64,000 bases of DNA, taken from Rhodocyclales bacterium (GTDB taxonomy: Bacteria; Pseudomonadota; Gammaproteobacteria; Burkholderiales; Rhodocyclaceae). The notes beneath the pieces are model-generated. The model had not been told where the DNA came from and searched no databases. It saw only the letters and a program-made list of their open reading frames with translations. The translations under genes and the position numbers were made by a program. Below, piece by piece: positions 26,385-35,147 of the stretch. The stretch lies in NCBI GenBank assembly GCA_016177805.1, contig JACOUN010000097.1:1-64000 (forward strand), read 5' to 3'. Each line of letters starts with the position of its first letter. Position 1 is the stretch's first letter.

Positions 26385-28219
26385 ATGCCCCAGTATCGTT
26401 CCCGCACTTCGACCGCCGGCCGCAACATGGCGGGCGCGCGCGCCCTGTGGCGCGCCACCGGCATGAAGGACGGCGATTTCGACAAGCCCATCATCGCCAT
26501 TGCCAACAGCTTCACCCAGTTCGTGCCCGGGATCTCGGCCAGCTCGTCGCGCGCGAGATCGAAGCCGCCGGCGGGGTGGCCAAGGAGTTCAACACCATCG
26601 CGGTCGACGACGGCATCGCGATGGGACACGGCGGGATGCTGTATTCGCTGCCGTCGCGCGAGCTGATCGCCGACAGCGTCGAGTACATGTGCAACGCGCA
26701 CACCGCCGATGCGCTGGTGTGCATCTCCAACTGCGACAAGATCACGCCGGGCATGTTGATGGCGTCGCTGCGCCTGAACATCCCGACCATCTTCGTCTCG
26801 GGCGGGCCGATGGAGGCGGGCAAGGTCAAGTGGGAAGCCAAGGTGTTTTCCATTGATCTCGTCGATGCCATGGTCAAGGCCGCCGACAGCGCCTGTTCGG
26901 ATGCCGAGGTGGCCGAGATCGAGCGTTCGGCCTGTCCGACTTGCGGCTCGTGTTCGGGCATGTTCACCGCCAACTCGATGAATTGCCTGACCGAAGCACT
27001 GGGTCTGTCGCTGCCGGGCAACGGCACCGTGCTCGCGACCCACGCCGACCGCAAGGAACTGTTCCTGCGCGCCGGGCGCGCCATCGTCAAGCTGGCGCGC
27101 CGCTACTACGAGAAGGACGACGCCTCGGTGTTGCCGCGCTCGATCGCGAGCTTCAAGGCGTTCGAGAACGCGATCACGCTCGATGTGGCGATGGGCGGAT
27201 CGACCAACACCGTGCTGCACCTGCTCGCGGCGGCGCGCGAAGCGGGGGTGGACTTCACGATGAAGGACATCGACCGCATCTCGCGCAAGGTGCCGTGTTT
27301 GTGCAAGGTGGCGCCGGCGGTGCCCGACGTGCACATCGAGGACGTCCATCGTGCCGGCGGCATCATGGCGATACTCGGCGAGATCAACCGCGCCGGGCTG
27401 CTGCATGTGGACGTTCCGACCGTGCATACGCGCACGCTGGGCGAGGCGCTGCACCAGTGGGACGTGATGCAGGCGCACGACACTGCGGTGTTCGATTTCT
27501 ATCGCGCCGCACCGGGCGGGGTGCCGACGCAGCAGGCGTTCTCGCAGGACCGGCGCTGGGAAGAACTCGACATGGATCGCACCCACGGGGTGATCCGCGA
27601 CCGGGCCAACGCCTTCAGCGAGGATGGCGGTCTGGCGGTGCTGTACGGCAACATCGCGGAAAACGGCTGCATCGTCAAGACTGCCGGCGTGGATGAGTCG
27701 ATCTGGACGTTTACCGGCCGGGCGCGGGTGTTCGAGAGCCAGGAAGACGCGGTTGCGGGCATACTCGCCGACAACATCGTCGCCGGTGACGTGGTGGTGA
27801 TCCGCTACGAGGGACCCAAGGGCGGGCCGGGGATGCAGGAAATGCTCTATCCGACCAGCTATCTGAAATCGAAGGGGCTGGGCGCGCAGTGCGCATTGCT
27901 GACCGACGGGCGCTTCTCGGGAGGCACTTCCGGCTTGTCGATCGGTCACGCCTCGCCGGAAGCGGCTTGCGGGGGTGCGATCGCCCTGGTCGAGGAAGGC
28001 GATACGATAGAAATCGATATTCCGCAACGTCGCATCCACCTCGCGATCACCAAGGCCGAACTGGCACGGCGCCGCGCCGACATGCAGGCGCGGGGCGATC
28101 GCGCATGGAGGCCGGTGGCGCGCGAACGCTATGTGTCGGCCGCGCTGCAGGCCTATGCTGCGCTGACCACCAGCGCCGATACGGGGGCGGTGCGTGATGT
28201 GACGCAGGTGCAGCGCTGA
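26385..28219 (+). pseudogene. ilvD: Dihydroxy-acid dehydratase, frameshifted by a 16-bp deletion
   Basis: The ATG at 26385 opens a normal IlvD N-terminus ([19 protein letters not shown]) that is correct through FTQFVPG, ending at 26531. From 26531 the homology continues in another frame with [18 protein letters not shown] to the stop at 28219. The five residues between these blocks in E. coli IlvD (HVHLR) are missing. The junction therefore lacks 16 bases, which shifts the frame. All later landmarks are intact: [10 protein letters not shown] and [11 protein letters not shown] with the Fe-S cysteines, and [10 protein letters not shown]. The enzyme makes the 2-keto acids for valine, leucine and isoleucine. 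Because the rest is undamaged, the lesion is recent or an assembly error. Confidence 0.9.
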
Positions 28220-28306
28220 CCACGTGCCGAGCGCAAGCCCCGCGGTGGCGTCGGTTGCGGCGCGTCTGCCTTGACCGCCGTTGACCGGGGCTCTAACATC
28301 CGCCAG

Positions 28307-28501
28307 ATGGAAGCCGAGATCACGCAACTTCAGAACCAGCTTGAGCAGCTCGTTGCTCTGTACGAGTCGGGAAAAGCCGAAGCGCGTCAGTTGCGTGCAC
28401 GCGTGTCCACGCTCGAAGCCGAAAACCGCCAACTGGTCGGAAAAGTAAGGCTGGCGAGCGAGAAACTCGAGTCCCTGTTGCAGAAACTACCGGAAGCCTG
28501 A
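28307..28501 (+). CDS. TIGR02449 family small coiled-coil protein
   Basis: 64 residues from the ATG that begins MEAEITQLQNQLEQL. The whole chain is a predicted coiled coil with Leu/Ile/Val at heptad positions. Such proteins are regularly encoded just before zapA in proteobacteria, and the zapA GTG start follows one base after this stop. The role is unknown; a link to cell division is suggested only by this context. Confidence 0.85.
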   Translation: MEAEITQLQNQLEQLVALYESGKAEARQLRARVSTLEAENRQLVGKVRLASEKLESLLQKLPEA

Positions 28502-28502
28502 C

Positions 28503-28805
28503 GTGGATAGCGATACGCTCGATATCACCTTGCTGGGCAAAGAATACCGTGTCGCATGCAAGCCGCAGGACCGCGAAGGCCTGCTTGAAGCGGTGGCCTT
28601 CGTCGATGCCAAGCTGGCCGAGGCGGGGGCCAGAACCAGTGCTTCGGGCGAGAAGATCGCCCTGATGACCGCCCTCAATATTGCTCATGAATATCTCGCT
28701 TCACAGCGTTCCGGCGGGTTTGACATGCCGGCACTGAAGCGTAGAATCGGACTCATGAACGCACGACTTGACGGCGTGCTGGCCCACCAGGACAAGCTGT
28801 TCTAG
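28503..28805 (+). CDS. zapA: Cell division protein ZapA
   Basis: 100 residues from a GTG start. The N-terminal domain has VDITLLGKEYRVAC-like strands (LDITLLGKEYRVACKP), and the C-terminal helix (about 45-100) forms the dimer/tetramer coiled coil, with KIALMTALNIAHEYL. ZapA bundles FtsZ filaments at midcell. The gene order TIGR02449-zapA-6S RNA is conserved in many beta- and gammaproteobacteria and supports the call. Confidence 0.93.
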   Translation: MDSDTLDITLLGKEYRVACKPQDREGLLEAVAFVDAKLAEAGARTSASGEKIALMTALNIAHEYLASQRSGGFDMPALKRRIGLMNARLDGVLAHQDKLF

Positions 28806-28836
28806 CTGACCTGTAGTGTGGCGGCAAGCGGGCTGT

Positions 28837-29037
28837 GAGGTCGGAATACGGTTAATCCCCTGCCGTGTTCGCCGAAACCGTAGACTCCTTTGGACCAATG
28901 TCGAGAGACATGGTTGCGGACCATGGCACCGCCGGTGTGCACGCCCCCAGACGGGTGAGCCTGAAGCGGCAGGAAAGCGACCACCCTGAACCACCGGTTC
29001 AGGATGATCGGTGGAGACGGCACAGGCGGGGGACCTC
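28837..29037 (+). ncRNA. ssrS: 6S RNA
   Basis: The approximately 200-nt region after zapA has 6S features. A closing stem pairs GAGGTC (28837-28842) with GACCTC (29032-29037). A 5' bubble strand around AATCCCCTGCCG follows. On the 3' side CCCTGAACCACCGGTTCAGG forms a hairpin much like the E. coli 6S segment around CCTTGAACCAAGGGTTCAAGG. 6S RNA binds sigma70 RNA polymerase and restrains transcription in stationary phase. The position right after zapA is the standard locus. The exact ends are approximate; a strong terminator follows at once. Confidence 0.82.
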
Positions 29038-29040
29038 AAT

Positions 29041-29080
29041 AAGGCAAGGCGCGAATTGTTTCGCGCCTTGCCTTTTTTTG
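29041..29080 (+). terminator. Rho-independent terminator of 6S RNA
   Basis: AAGGCAAGGCGCGAA pairs with TTCGCGCCTTGCCTT across a 4-base loop and is followed by seven T residues. It lies 4 bases beyond the 6S closing stem and ends the zapA/6S transcripts. Confidence 0.92.
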
Positions 29081-29370
29081 CGCGCTCCAACGCCTGTGGT
29101 CGCACCGGGTGCCATCGCTCGTCACGTCGCCGTGATCGCGCACCAGGTTGGGGCGCAGCCTTCTCCCAGGAAAATCGCAACGAATAGCGTTGTGCGCGGT
29201 AGCCGATGCGTTACTATTTGTAAGGCATGCGTGGCGTTTATCTCAGCATGCCGTCGGTGTCAACCGGGGGCGCTACCGCGACACAAGAGGCTGGAGGCAA
29301 AGGCACGTCGCGGGCGGTATTGCAGTCGCGCCCAATACAAGACTATGCAACTCGCTAAGGAGGAGACAAG

Positions 29371-29637
29371 GTGAGTCAACTTACTGCCGAGAACCGGGTG
29401 TTGCACTGGCAGCACACCCGCAACTTGATGACAGCGCACTTGGTTGTCTGGTTCTTATTTTCGTATGTGGTGCACTGGTTCGCGCCGGAGCTGAACAATA
29501 TCCGGTTTGCCGGCTGGCCGCTGGGCTATTACATGGCGTCGCAGGGAGCACTGGTCGCTTTCGTGATCCAGTTGTTCATTTTCGTCAAGCAGCAGGACAA
29601 CGTCGACCGCAAGTTCGGCGTTGCCGAAGATGACTAA
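29371..29637 (+). CDS. DUF4212 small subunit of sodium:solute symporter
   Basis: 88 residues from a GTG start with a strong AAGGAGGAGA site 6 bases upstream. Two membrane helices (about 22-40 and 52-73) fit the DUF4212 family. These small proteins precede VC_2705-type symporters and are taken to be their accessory subunits. The symporter gene starts 12 bases downstream. The 290-base gap upstream, after the 6S terminator, holds no other gene; no promoter could be assigned with confidence. Confidence 0.9.
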   Translation: MSQLTAENRVLHWQHTRNLMTAHLVVWFLFSYVVHWFAPELNNIRFAGWPLGYYMASQGALVAFVIQLFIFVKQQDNVDRKFGVAEDD

Positions 29638-29649
29638 GGGGATGATGAA

Positions 29650-31473
29650 ATGAGTCTTTTCAGAATGAAGGGCGATTTCATCGACAATCTCCCGAAGATC
29701 TACGGCCTTTATACCGGCGGGTTCCTGCTGTTTTTCGCCTTGATGGCGTGGTTCGAGACGCTGGGCATGAGTGCCGACACGATAGGCATCTTGTTCGTGG
29801 CGTTCACGATTGCGATCTACGCGATGATCGGTGTGCTGTCACGCACCATGGAGATCGGCGCCTACTACGTCGCCGGGCGGCAGGTGCCGCCGGTGTTCAA
29901 CGGCATGGCGACCGCCGCCGACTGGATGTCTGGCGCTTCGTTTGTCGCGCTCGCGGGCGGCGTGTATATGGGGGGGCATGCCTATCTTGCGTTCGTGGTG
30001 GGATGGACCGGTGGCTACGTGCTTGTCGCAACGCTGATGGCCCCCTACTTGCGCAAGTTCGGCTGCTATACGGTGCCCGATTTCATCGGCACGCGCTTCG
30101 GCGGCAAACTCGCGCGCCTGTGCGCGGTGATCGTTCTGGTGGTGGCCTCCTTCACCTACGTGACCGCGCAGATCGATGCGACCGGCACGGTGGCGGCGCG
30201 CGCGCTCAACATCCCGTTCGAGGTCGGGGTGTGGTTCGGCTTGTCCGGCATTCTGGTGTGCTCGATGCTGGGCGGCATGCGTGCGGTGACGTGGACCCAG
30301 GTGGCGCAGTACATCGTGTTGATCGTGGCCTATCTGCTGCCGGTGTTCTGGATGTCGATCGCTCAGGGATTCGGGCCGATTCCGCAGTTTGCCTTCGGCG
30401 AGGCGGTGTCGCGCATCATGGAACTCGAACCCGTGCTGGGGGTGGGAACCAAGGCGACCGAAGCGGTTCCGGGGTTGGCGGTATTGACGACCTTGCACGC
30501 GACTCCGGGTGAGGGGGCGATGGCAGCGTGGAAGTTCGTGACGCTGGTGGCATGCATGATGATAGGCACGGCATCGCTGCCGCACATCCTGATGCGATAC
30601 TTCACCACGCCGTCGGTGCGCGCAGCGCGCTCGTCGGTGGCCTGGTCGCTGCTGTTCATCTTCCTGCTGTACTTCACCGCGCCGGCGCTGGCCACCTTCA
30701 GCAAGCTGCAACTGCTCGATCCGTCGTTGCCGACCGCGATCATAGGCAAGACGATAGAGTCGGTGAACAGCCTCGAATGGGTGCAGAAGTGGAGCGCCAT
30801 CGGCATGGTGGCGGTGCGTGACAGCAACGGTGACGGTCTGCTGCAGATCAACGAGTTCTTCCTGCGCGCCGACATCATCGTGCTGGCGACTCCGGAGTTC
30901 GCAGGCTTGCCCTACGTGATCTCCGGTCTCGTCGCGGCGGGCGGGATGGCCGCCGCGATGTCTACCGCCGACGGTTTGCTGCTGGCAATCGCCAACGCAC
31001 TGTCCCACGACCTGTATTTCAAGATCATCGACCCCAAGGCCGAGACGCGCAAACGGTTGCTGGTGGCGCGCTTCCTGCTGGTGGTGATCGGTGCCGGGGG
31101 GGCGATCGTGGCGAGCATGAAACTCACCGGGATACTGGGCGCGGTGGCGTGGGCGTTCTGCTTTGCGATGTCGGGGCTGTTTTTCCCGCTGGTGCTGGGA
31201 ATCTGGTGGAAGCGCGCCAACAGCGAAGGGGCGATCGCGGGGATGATCATCGGCCTGGGGGTCGGCTGGTGGTATCTGCTGGCGGTGCGTTCGGGCATGA
31301 CGCCATGGTTGGGGCTGGATCACCTGCGTTTCGGTATCGTGGGGGCCTCGGCGAGCCTGGTCGCCATGGTGCTGGTATCGTTGCTGACGCCTGCACCGGA
31401 GAAGGAGATCCAGGACATGGTCGATGAGGTGCGCATACCGCGCGGCGAGGCGGTGCTGGGTTCGGCACACTAG
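29650..31473 (+). CDS. Sodium:solute symporter, VC_2705 subfamily (ActP-related)
   Basis: 607 residues with about 13 membrane helices. The SSS-family core begins with GRQVPPVFNGMATAADWMSGASF (near residue 77) and includes AAAMSTADGLLLAIANALSHD (around 437). The subfamily is related to acetate permease ActP and likely takes up a small carboxylate with Na+. A long soluble loop (about 350-415) contains a perfect EF-hand calcium loop pattern at residues 391-402 (DSNGDGLLQINE: D, N, D, G, hydrophobic, E at positions 1, 3, 5, 6, 8, 12), which is not expected in classical SSS transporters. It pairs with the DUF4212 subunit; a YggT-like gene follows. Confidence 0.9.
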   Translation: MSLFRMKGDFIDNLPKIYGLYTGGFLLFFALMAWFETLGMSADTIGILFVAFTIAIYAMIGVLSRTMEIGAYYVAGRQVPPVFNGMATAADWMSGASFVALAGGVYMGGHAYLAFVVGWTGGYVLVATLMAPYLRKFGCYTVPDFIGTRFGGKLARLCAVIVLVVASFTYVTAQIDATGTVAARALNIPFEVGVWFGLSGILVCSMLGGMRAVTWTQVAQYIVLIVAYLLPVFWMSIAQGFGPIPQFAFGEAVSRIMELEPVLGVGTKATEAVPGLAVLTTLHATPGEGAMAAWKFVTLVACMMIGTASLPHILMRYFTTPSVRAARSSVAWSLLFIFLLYFTAPALATFSKLQLLDPSLPTAIIGKTIESVNSLEWVQKWSAIGMVAVRDSNGDGLLQINEFFLRADIIVLATPEFAGLPYVISGLVAAGGMAAAMSTADGLLLAIANALSHDLYFKIIDPKAETRKRLLVARFLLVVIGAGGAIVASMKLTGILGAVAWAFCFAMSGLFFPLVLGIWWKRANSEGAIAGMIIGLGVGWWYLLAVRSGMTPWLGLDHLRFGIVGASASLVAMVLVSLLTPAPEKEIQDMVDEVRIPRGEAVLGSAH

Positions 31474-31490
31474 GCCATAGCCGCGCCACG

Positions 31491-31524
31491 GCCGGAGCGG
31501 GGGTGACCCCCTCCGGCTTCTTTT
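31491..31524 (+). terminator. Rho-independent terminator after the symporter
   Basis: GCCGGAG-c-GGGGG and CCCCC-TCCGGC form a G+C-rich hairpin (31491-31517) with a TGA loop, followed by TTCTTTT. It lies 18 bases beyond the symporter stop and separates it from the YggT-like gene. Confidence 0.85.
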
Positions 31525-31564
31525 CGTGTGGTCCGGAATCGTGCTTGTGGGAGATGGGTGAGAA

Positions 31565-31921
31565 ATGACAGAGGGTATTCCCCCGTGGGTGCTGGTAATC
31601 GACTATGTCCTCGGGGTGGTGATGTGGACCCTGATCGGACGTTTCGGCATGCGCTTGTTCCTGCCGGAAGAGAGCCGCTTCTTTTTCAGTCGCTTCTTCA
31701 TCAAGGTGACGAACCCCTTGATCAAGCTGTTCGAGCCGATTACCCCCGGATTCCTGGTCCAGGCCATGGTGCCGCTGTACGTGGCGTGGTTTTTCTACAT
31801 GGTCCGGTTCTACCTGATGCCGTGGCTGCTGGGCTACTCGGTGATGGGGATGCTGTCCTTTCCGCTGGAGAGCGAATTGGGCAAGGGAGTGGCGTACCTG
31901 GTCGGGTTGGTCGTGAAGTGA
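31565..31921 (+). CDS. Small membrane protein resembling YggT
   Basis: 118 residues with two to three hydrophobic segments (about 8-27, 60-82 and 85-105). NPLIKLFEPITPGFL followed by a membrane helix recalls the YggT motif, in which an Asn/Asp-Pro-x2-x-P element precedes a helix. The assignment is tentative. YggT proteins are small inner membrane proteins of uncertain role. It lies after the symporter operon on the same strand but beyond a terminator, so it may have its own promoter. Confidence 0.6.
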   Translation: MTEGIPPWVLVIDYVLGVVMWTLIGRFGMRLFLPEESRFFFSRFFIKVTNPLIKLFEPITPGFLVQAMVPLYVAWFFYMVRFYLMPWLLGYSVMGMLSFPLESELGKGVAYLVGLVVK

Positions 31922-31931
31922 TCAGGCCCGG

Positions 31932-32618
31932 TTAGCGCTGCGCTGTTGCGGGCGCGCCCGTGCCGCATAGCGTGCCGGCGTCCAGCAGGCGGCGCAGGTC
32001 GCGGCGGACCTCCTGCCAGCGAAAGCGCACCGAGTTCCTGACGATGTCCTCGTCAAGCTGCTTCAGTTCATCGATGATGGGTGCCCAGGTCACCAGCGCC
32101 GCCGGACTTTCGCCGAACGGTGTTTCATCGTCGGTGATCGTTGCCCACTCGCATCCGGCCACGCGCGCGCGCAGGCGCCGGGCGTGCTCCTCGAAGGCGG
32201 GGCCGGCGTCGGGGGGGATTCCCGTAGCGGCGAGTATGCCGCTCACCGTTGCCAGGATCGCTTCGCCGATACCGGATGTGGTGCCGGGTGTGCGCTGCGC
32301 CAGCAACCCGCCCGCGTAGATCGACAGGTCGGACAGGCATGCGAGCCACATCTGCCATTTGGCGATGTTGATCGACTCGACGAAGGCGTCGTCGTCGAAC
32401 AGCTCCGGATAGCGCGCTCCGGCGCGGGTGCGCAGATAGCCATACAGCGATGTCTGCGCAACGAAGCTCGCGCGCGTGTCGAGAAACCTTCCGAGGTCTT
32501 CGTATGTGTAGATCGGCTGGTCACGTTTGCGCCCTGCACCGACGTACTCGCGCACCAGGCGCAGCAGGGCGCGCGGATCGAACAGCATCTGCAGCAGGCG
32601 TCGGTTGTCGGTTGGCAT
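31932..32618 (-). CDS. Hypothetical cytoplasmic protein
   Basis: 228 residues from the ATG that begins MPTDNRRLLQMLFDPRALL. It is predicted mostly helical. Sequence features include RFLDTRASFVAQTSLYGYLRTRAGARYPELFDDD (two runs, about 40-75) and a C-terminal RFRWQEVRRDLRRLLDAG. There is no signal peptide or clear membrane helix. I do not recognise a named family. It is convergent with the YggT-like gene and divergent from the TauE-like gene, so it is probably a single-gene unit. Confidence 0.65.
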   Translation of the reverse strand: MPTDNRRLLQMLFDPRALLRLVREYVGAGRKRDQPIYTYEDLGRFLDTRASFVAQTSLYGYLRTRAGARYPELFDDDAFVESINIAKWQMWLACLSDLSIYAGGLLAQRTPGTTSGIGEAILATVSGILAATGIPPDAGPAFEEHARRLRARVAGCEWATITDDETPFGESPAALVTWAPIIDELKQLDEDIVRNSVRFRWQEVRRDLRRLLDAGTLCGTGAPATAQR

Positions 32619-32724
32619 GGCGGGTCGCCCGTGATGCGTGCATTGAGGATCGTCTATTATAGGCACTTGGCCGGCGGTCGAGACTGATGGCTGTAGCGGT
32701 GCGGCATGGCGCGGAGCGGGGTAT

Positions 32725-33531
32725 ATGGGGTTTGATGTGTGGTGGTTCAGCTACCTGGTGCTGGGTGGGTTCGTCGGGTTCTTCGCGGGGCTGCTGGGCG
32801 TGGGCGGTGGCGGCATCATGGTGCCGGTCCTCACCACGTTGTTCGTCACGCAGGGGTTTCCGGTCGAAAAGGCGGTGCATCTGGCGCTGGGGACTTCGAT
32901 GGCGGCCATCGTCATGACCTCGGTCGCGAGCCTGCGCGCCCATCACGCTCACGGTGCGGTGCGCTGGGACGTGGTGCGTGGCATCACCCCCGGCATCCTG
33001 GCGGGCACCTTCGGCGCGACCTTCATCGCGGCACGCGTGGCGTCGCAACCGCTGGCGATATTCTTCGCCGCATTCATGGCTTACGTGGCGCTGCAGATGC
33101 TGGCCAACATCAAGCCCAAGCCGTCGCGCAACCTGCCCGGCCCGTTTGGATTGAGCGCGGTGGGGGTCGGCATAGGCGGGGTTTCCGCGCTGGTGGCGAT
33201 TGGTGGTGGGTCGTTGTCGGTGCCGTTCATGACCTGGTGCAACGTCAAGGTGCACCACGCCATCGGGACTTCGGCGGCCATCGGCTTGCCGATCGCGCTG
33301 GCCGGGACGGTGGGTTACCTGATCAATGGCTGGAGCGCGGCCGACATGCCGGCGCTGAGCCTGGGTTTCGTCTATCTGCCGGCGCTGGTGCTGGTGAGCC
33401 TGGTCAGCATGTTCACCGCGCCGCTGGGCGCGCGCCTGGCGCACCGGCTGCCGGTGGCCACTCTGAAGCGGGTGTTTGCGGGCGTGCTGATCCTGCTGTG
33501 TGCGAAGATGCTGCATACGGTGTTTTCATGA
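32725..33531 (+). CDS. TauE/SafE (TSUP) family membrane transporter
   Basis: 268 residues with about eight membrane helices in two related halves. The first repeat has GFVGFFAGLLGVGGGGIMVPVL and the second has VGIGGVSALVAIGGGSLSVPFM, the Gly-rich motifs of the TSUP family. Members export sulfite, sulfoacetate or other organosulfur anions in the inner membrane; the substrate here is unknown. It is divergent from the hypothetical gene and followed 25 bases later by a LysE-type exporter. Confidence 0.92.
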   Translation: MGFDVWWFSYLVLGGFVGFFAGLLGVGGGGIMVPVLTTLFVTQGFPVEKAVHLALGTSMAAIVMTSVASLRAHHAHGAVRWDVVRGITPGILAGTFGATFIAARVASQPLAIFFAAFMAYVALQMLANIKPKPSRNLPGPFGLSAVGVGIGGVSALVAIGGGSLSVPFMTWCNVKVHHAIGTSAAIGLPIALAGTVGYLINGWSAADMPALSLGFVYLPALVLVSLVSMFTAPLGARLAHRLPVATLKRVFAGVLILLCAKMLHTVFS

Positions 33532-33556
33532 CTATCGGTTCAACCGGGAGAAGGCG

Positions 33557-34174
33557 ATGAGCTGGAGCGTGTGGTTGGCTTTCCTTTTTGCGTCGCTGGT
33601 GATCGCGGTGACGCCGGGGCCGGGGGCGGTGCTGAGCATTGCGACCGGCATGCGTCACGGCTATCCGACCGCGCTGCGCGCGATTGCCGGTCTCGAATCG
33701 GCGCTGCTGATCCAGCTCGGGGTGGTGGCCCTGGGACTGGGGGCGGTGCTGGCGGCGTCGAGCACCGCGTTCTTGCTGCTGAAAGTGGGCGGCGCCCTGT
33801 ACCTGATCTGGCTCGGAGTGTGCAAATGGCGTGCGCCGGTCGAGGAGGTCGACGAGAGCGCGGTGTTGCAGCGGCGTTCAAGTGGCTTCTATCTGCAGGG
33901 GCTGTTCGTCAATCTGACCAACCCCAAGGCCATTATCTTCATCGTCGCGCTGGTGCCGCAGTTCGTTGATCCGGCGCTGCCTCAGTGGCCGCAATTCCTG
34001 GTGATCGGGGCGACATTGGTGGCGGCCGATGTGCTGGCGATGTCCGGCTACGCATTGCTGGCCGGGCGCTGCCGCGGCTGGTTTCACAGCCCGCGCATGA
34101 TACGTGCGCAGAACCGGGTGTTCGGTGGCCTGTTCGTATCCGCCGGGGCCTTGCTTGCGAGCACTTCGCGCTGA
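33557..34174 (+). CDS. LysE/RhtB family amino acid exporter
   Basis: 205 residues from the ATG with GGGAGAAGG upstream. Six hydrophobic segments, the FASLVIAVTPGPGAVLSIATG N-terminal motif and LFVNLTNPKAIIFIVALVPQF mark the RhtB branch of LysE exporters, which remove homoserine, threonine or similar amino acids. It is 25 bases after the TSUP gene, so the two exporters may share an mRNA. It is convergent with the metal ABC transporter operon. Confidence 0.92.
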   Translation: MSWSVWLAFLFASLVIAVTPGPGAVLSIATGMRHGYPTALRAIAGLESALLIQLGVVALGLGAVLAASSTAFLLLKVGGALYLIWLGVCKWRAPVEEVDESAVLQRRSSGFYLQGLFVNLTNPKAIIFIVALVPQFVDPALPQWPQFLVIGATLVAADVLAMSGYALLAGRCRGWFHSPRMIRAQNRVFGGLFVSAGALLASTSR

Positions 34175-34187
34175 GCGGCGGATCCGG

Positions 34188-35129
34188 TCAGCGCGGAACC
34201 GGCTGCAGCCCTGCCATCAGCGTGCGCAGGTTGTGCCGCATCAGTTCGATGTAGGTAGAGGCTGGCCCACCCGCTTCCGACAACGTGTCCGAATACAGGG
34301 TGCCGCCGATGCGCGCGCCGCTTTCTTCGCTGATGCGGGTGATCAGGCGCGGGTCGGCGATGTTCTCGACGAAGGCCACGCGGGCGTTTTCACTGCGCAG
34401 CAGGCGGATCAGGCGGGCGACTTCGGTGGCCGAGGTTTCGGCCTCGCCGCTGATCCCGGAGGCCGCGACAAAGCGGATGCCGTAGGCGGCGGCGAAATAG
34501 CCGAACGCATCGTGTGACGTGACCACGGTGCGCTGTTCCGGCGTCAGCGTGGCGAGGGTGGTGCGGATTTCGTGTTCCAGCGCGTCAAGCGCGTCGATGT
34601 AGCGCTGGGCGTTGGCGGCATAGTGCTCGGCCGCGCCGGGGTCGCGCGCGGCGAGCACGTTGGCGATGTTGGCGACGTATTGCCGCGCGTTGGTGACGCT
34701 CTGCCACGCATGCGGGTCGAACTGGGCCTGCCCGTGATGGTGTTCCGTTTCGCCCTCGTGGTCGTGCGTGTCGGCGGCGACCAGCGGGGTAATGCCGGCA
34801 CTGACGATGACGACTGTGTCGGTACGTCCCGCCGATTTGGCAAGGCGCTCGATCCACGCATCGAAGCCCAGCCCGTTGGCGATCACCACATCGGCTGCGC
34901 GCACCGCGCGCGCATCGGAGGGACGGGGCTGGTAGCCGTGGGCGTCGACCCCCGGACCCACCAGCGTCACGACGCGGGTGTGCTCGCCCCCGACCGCCTG
35001 GACGAAATCGCCCAGTATGCTGAAGCTGGCGACTACCTGGAGCGGCTCGGCGTGCGCGGCGGCCGGCAGCAAGGCGGCGAGGATCAGTGTCAGGCGGCGC
35101 AGATGCTGGAGGACGTGCAGGGCAGTCAT
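34188..35129 (-). CDS. znuA: Zinc/manganese ABC transporter substrate-binding protein
   Basis: 313 residues with a signal peptide (cleavage near AAAHA, residue 27). The cluster A-I fold shows the metal ligands: His in GPGVDAHGYQP, His in FDPHAW, His in TSHDAFGYFA and an Asp/Glu near the C-terminus. A short His/Glu/Asp-rich loop (THDHEGETEHHHGQ) favours zinc, as in ZnuA. It delivers the metal to the permease encoded just upstream. It is the last gene of a leftward operon, 18 bases after the permease. Confidence 0.92.
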   Translation of the reverse strand: MTALHVLQHLRRLTLILAALLPAAAHAEPLQVVASFSILGDFVQAVGGEHTRVVTLVGPGVDAHGYQPRPSDARAVRAADVVIANGLGFDAWIERLAKSAGRTDTVVIVSAGITPLVAADTHDHEGETEHHHGQAQFDPHAWQSVTNARQYVANIANVLAARDPGAAEHYAANAQRYIDALDALEHEIRTTLATLTPEQRTVVTSHDAFGYFAAAYGIRFVAASGISGEAETSATEVARLIRLLRSENARVAFVENIADPRLITRISEESGARIGGTLYSDTLSEAGGPASTYIELMRHNLRTLMAGLQPVPR

Positions 35130-35147
35130 GAATACTCCGCGATTGGA

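Noticed and set aside
29839-31470. 543-codon antisense frame over the symporter gene
   Set aside because: It is rich in His, Arg and Gln, has no domain or ribosome site, and is fully covered by the conserved symporter.
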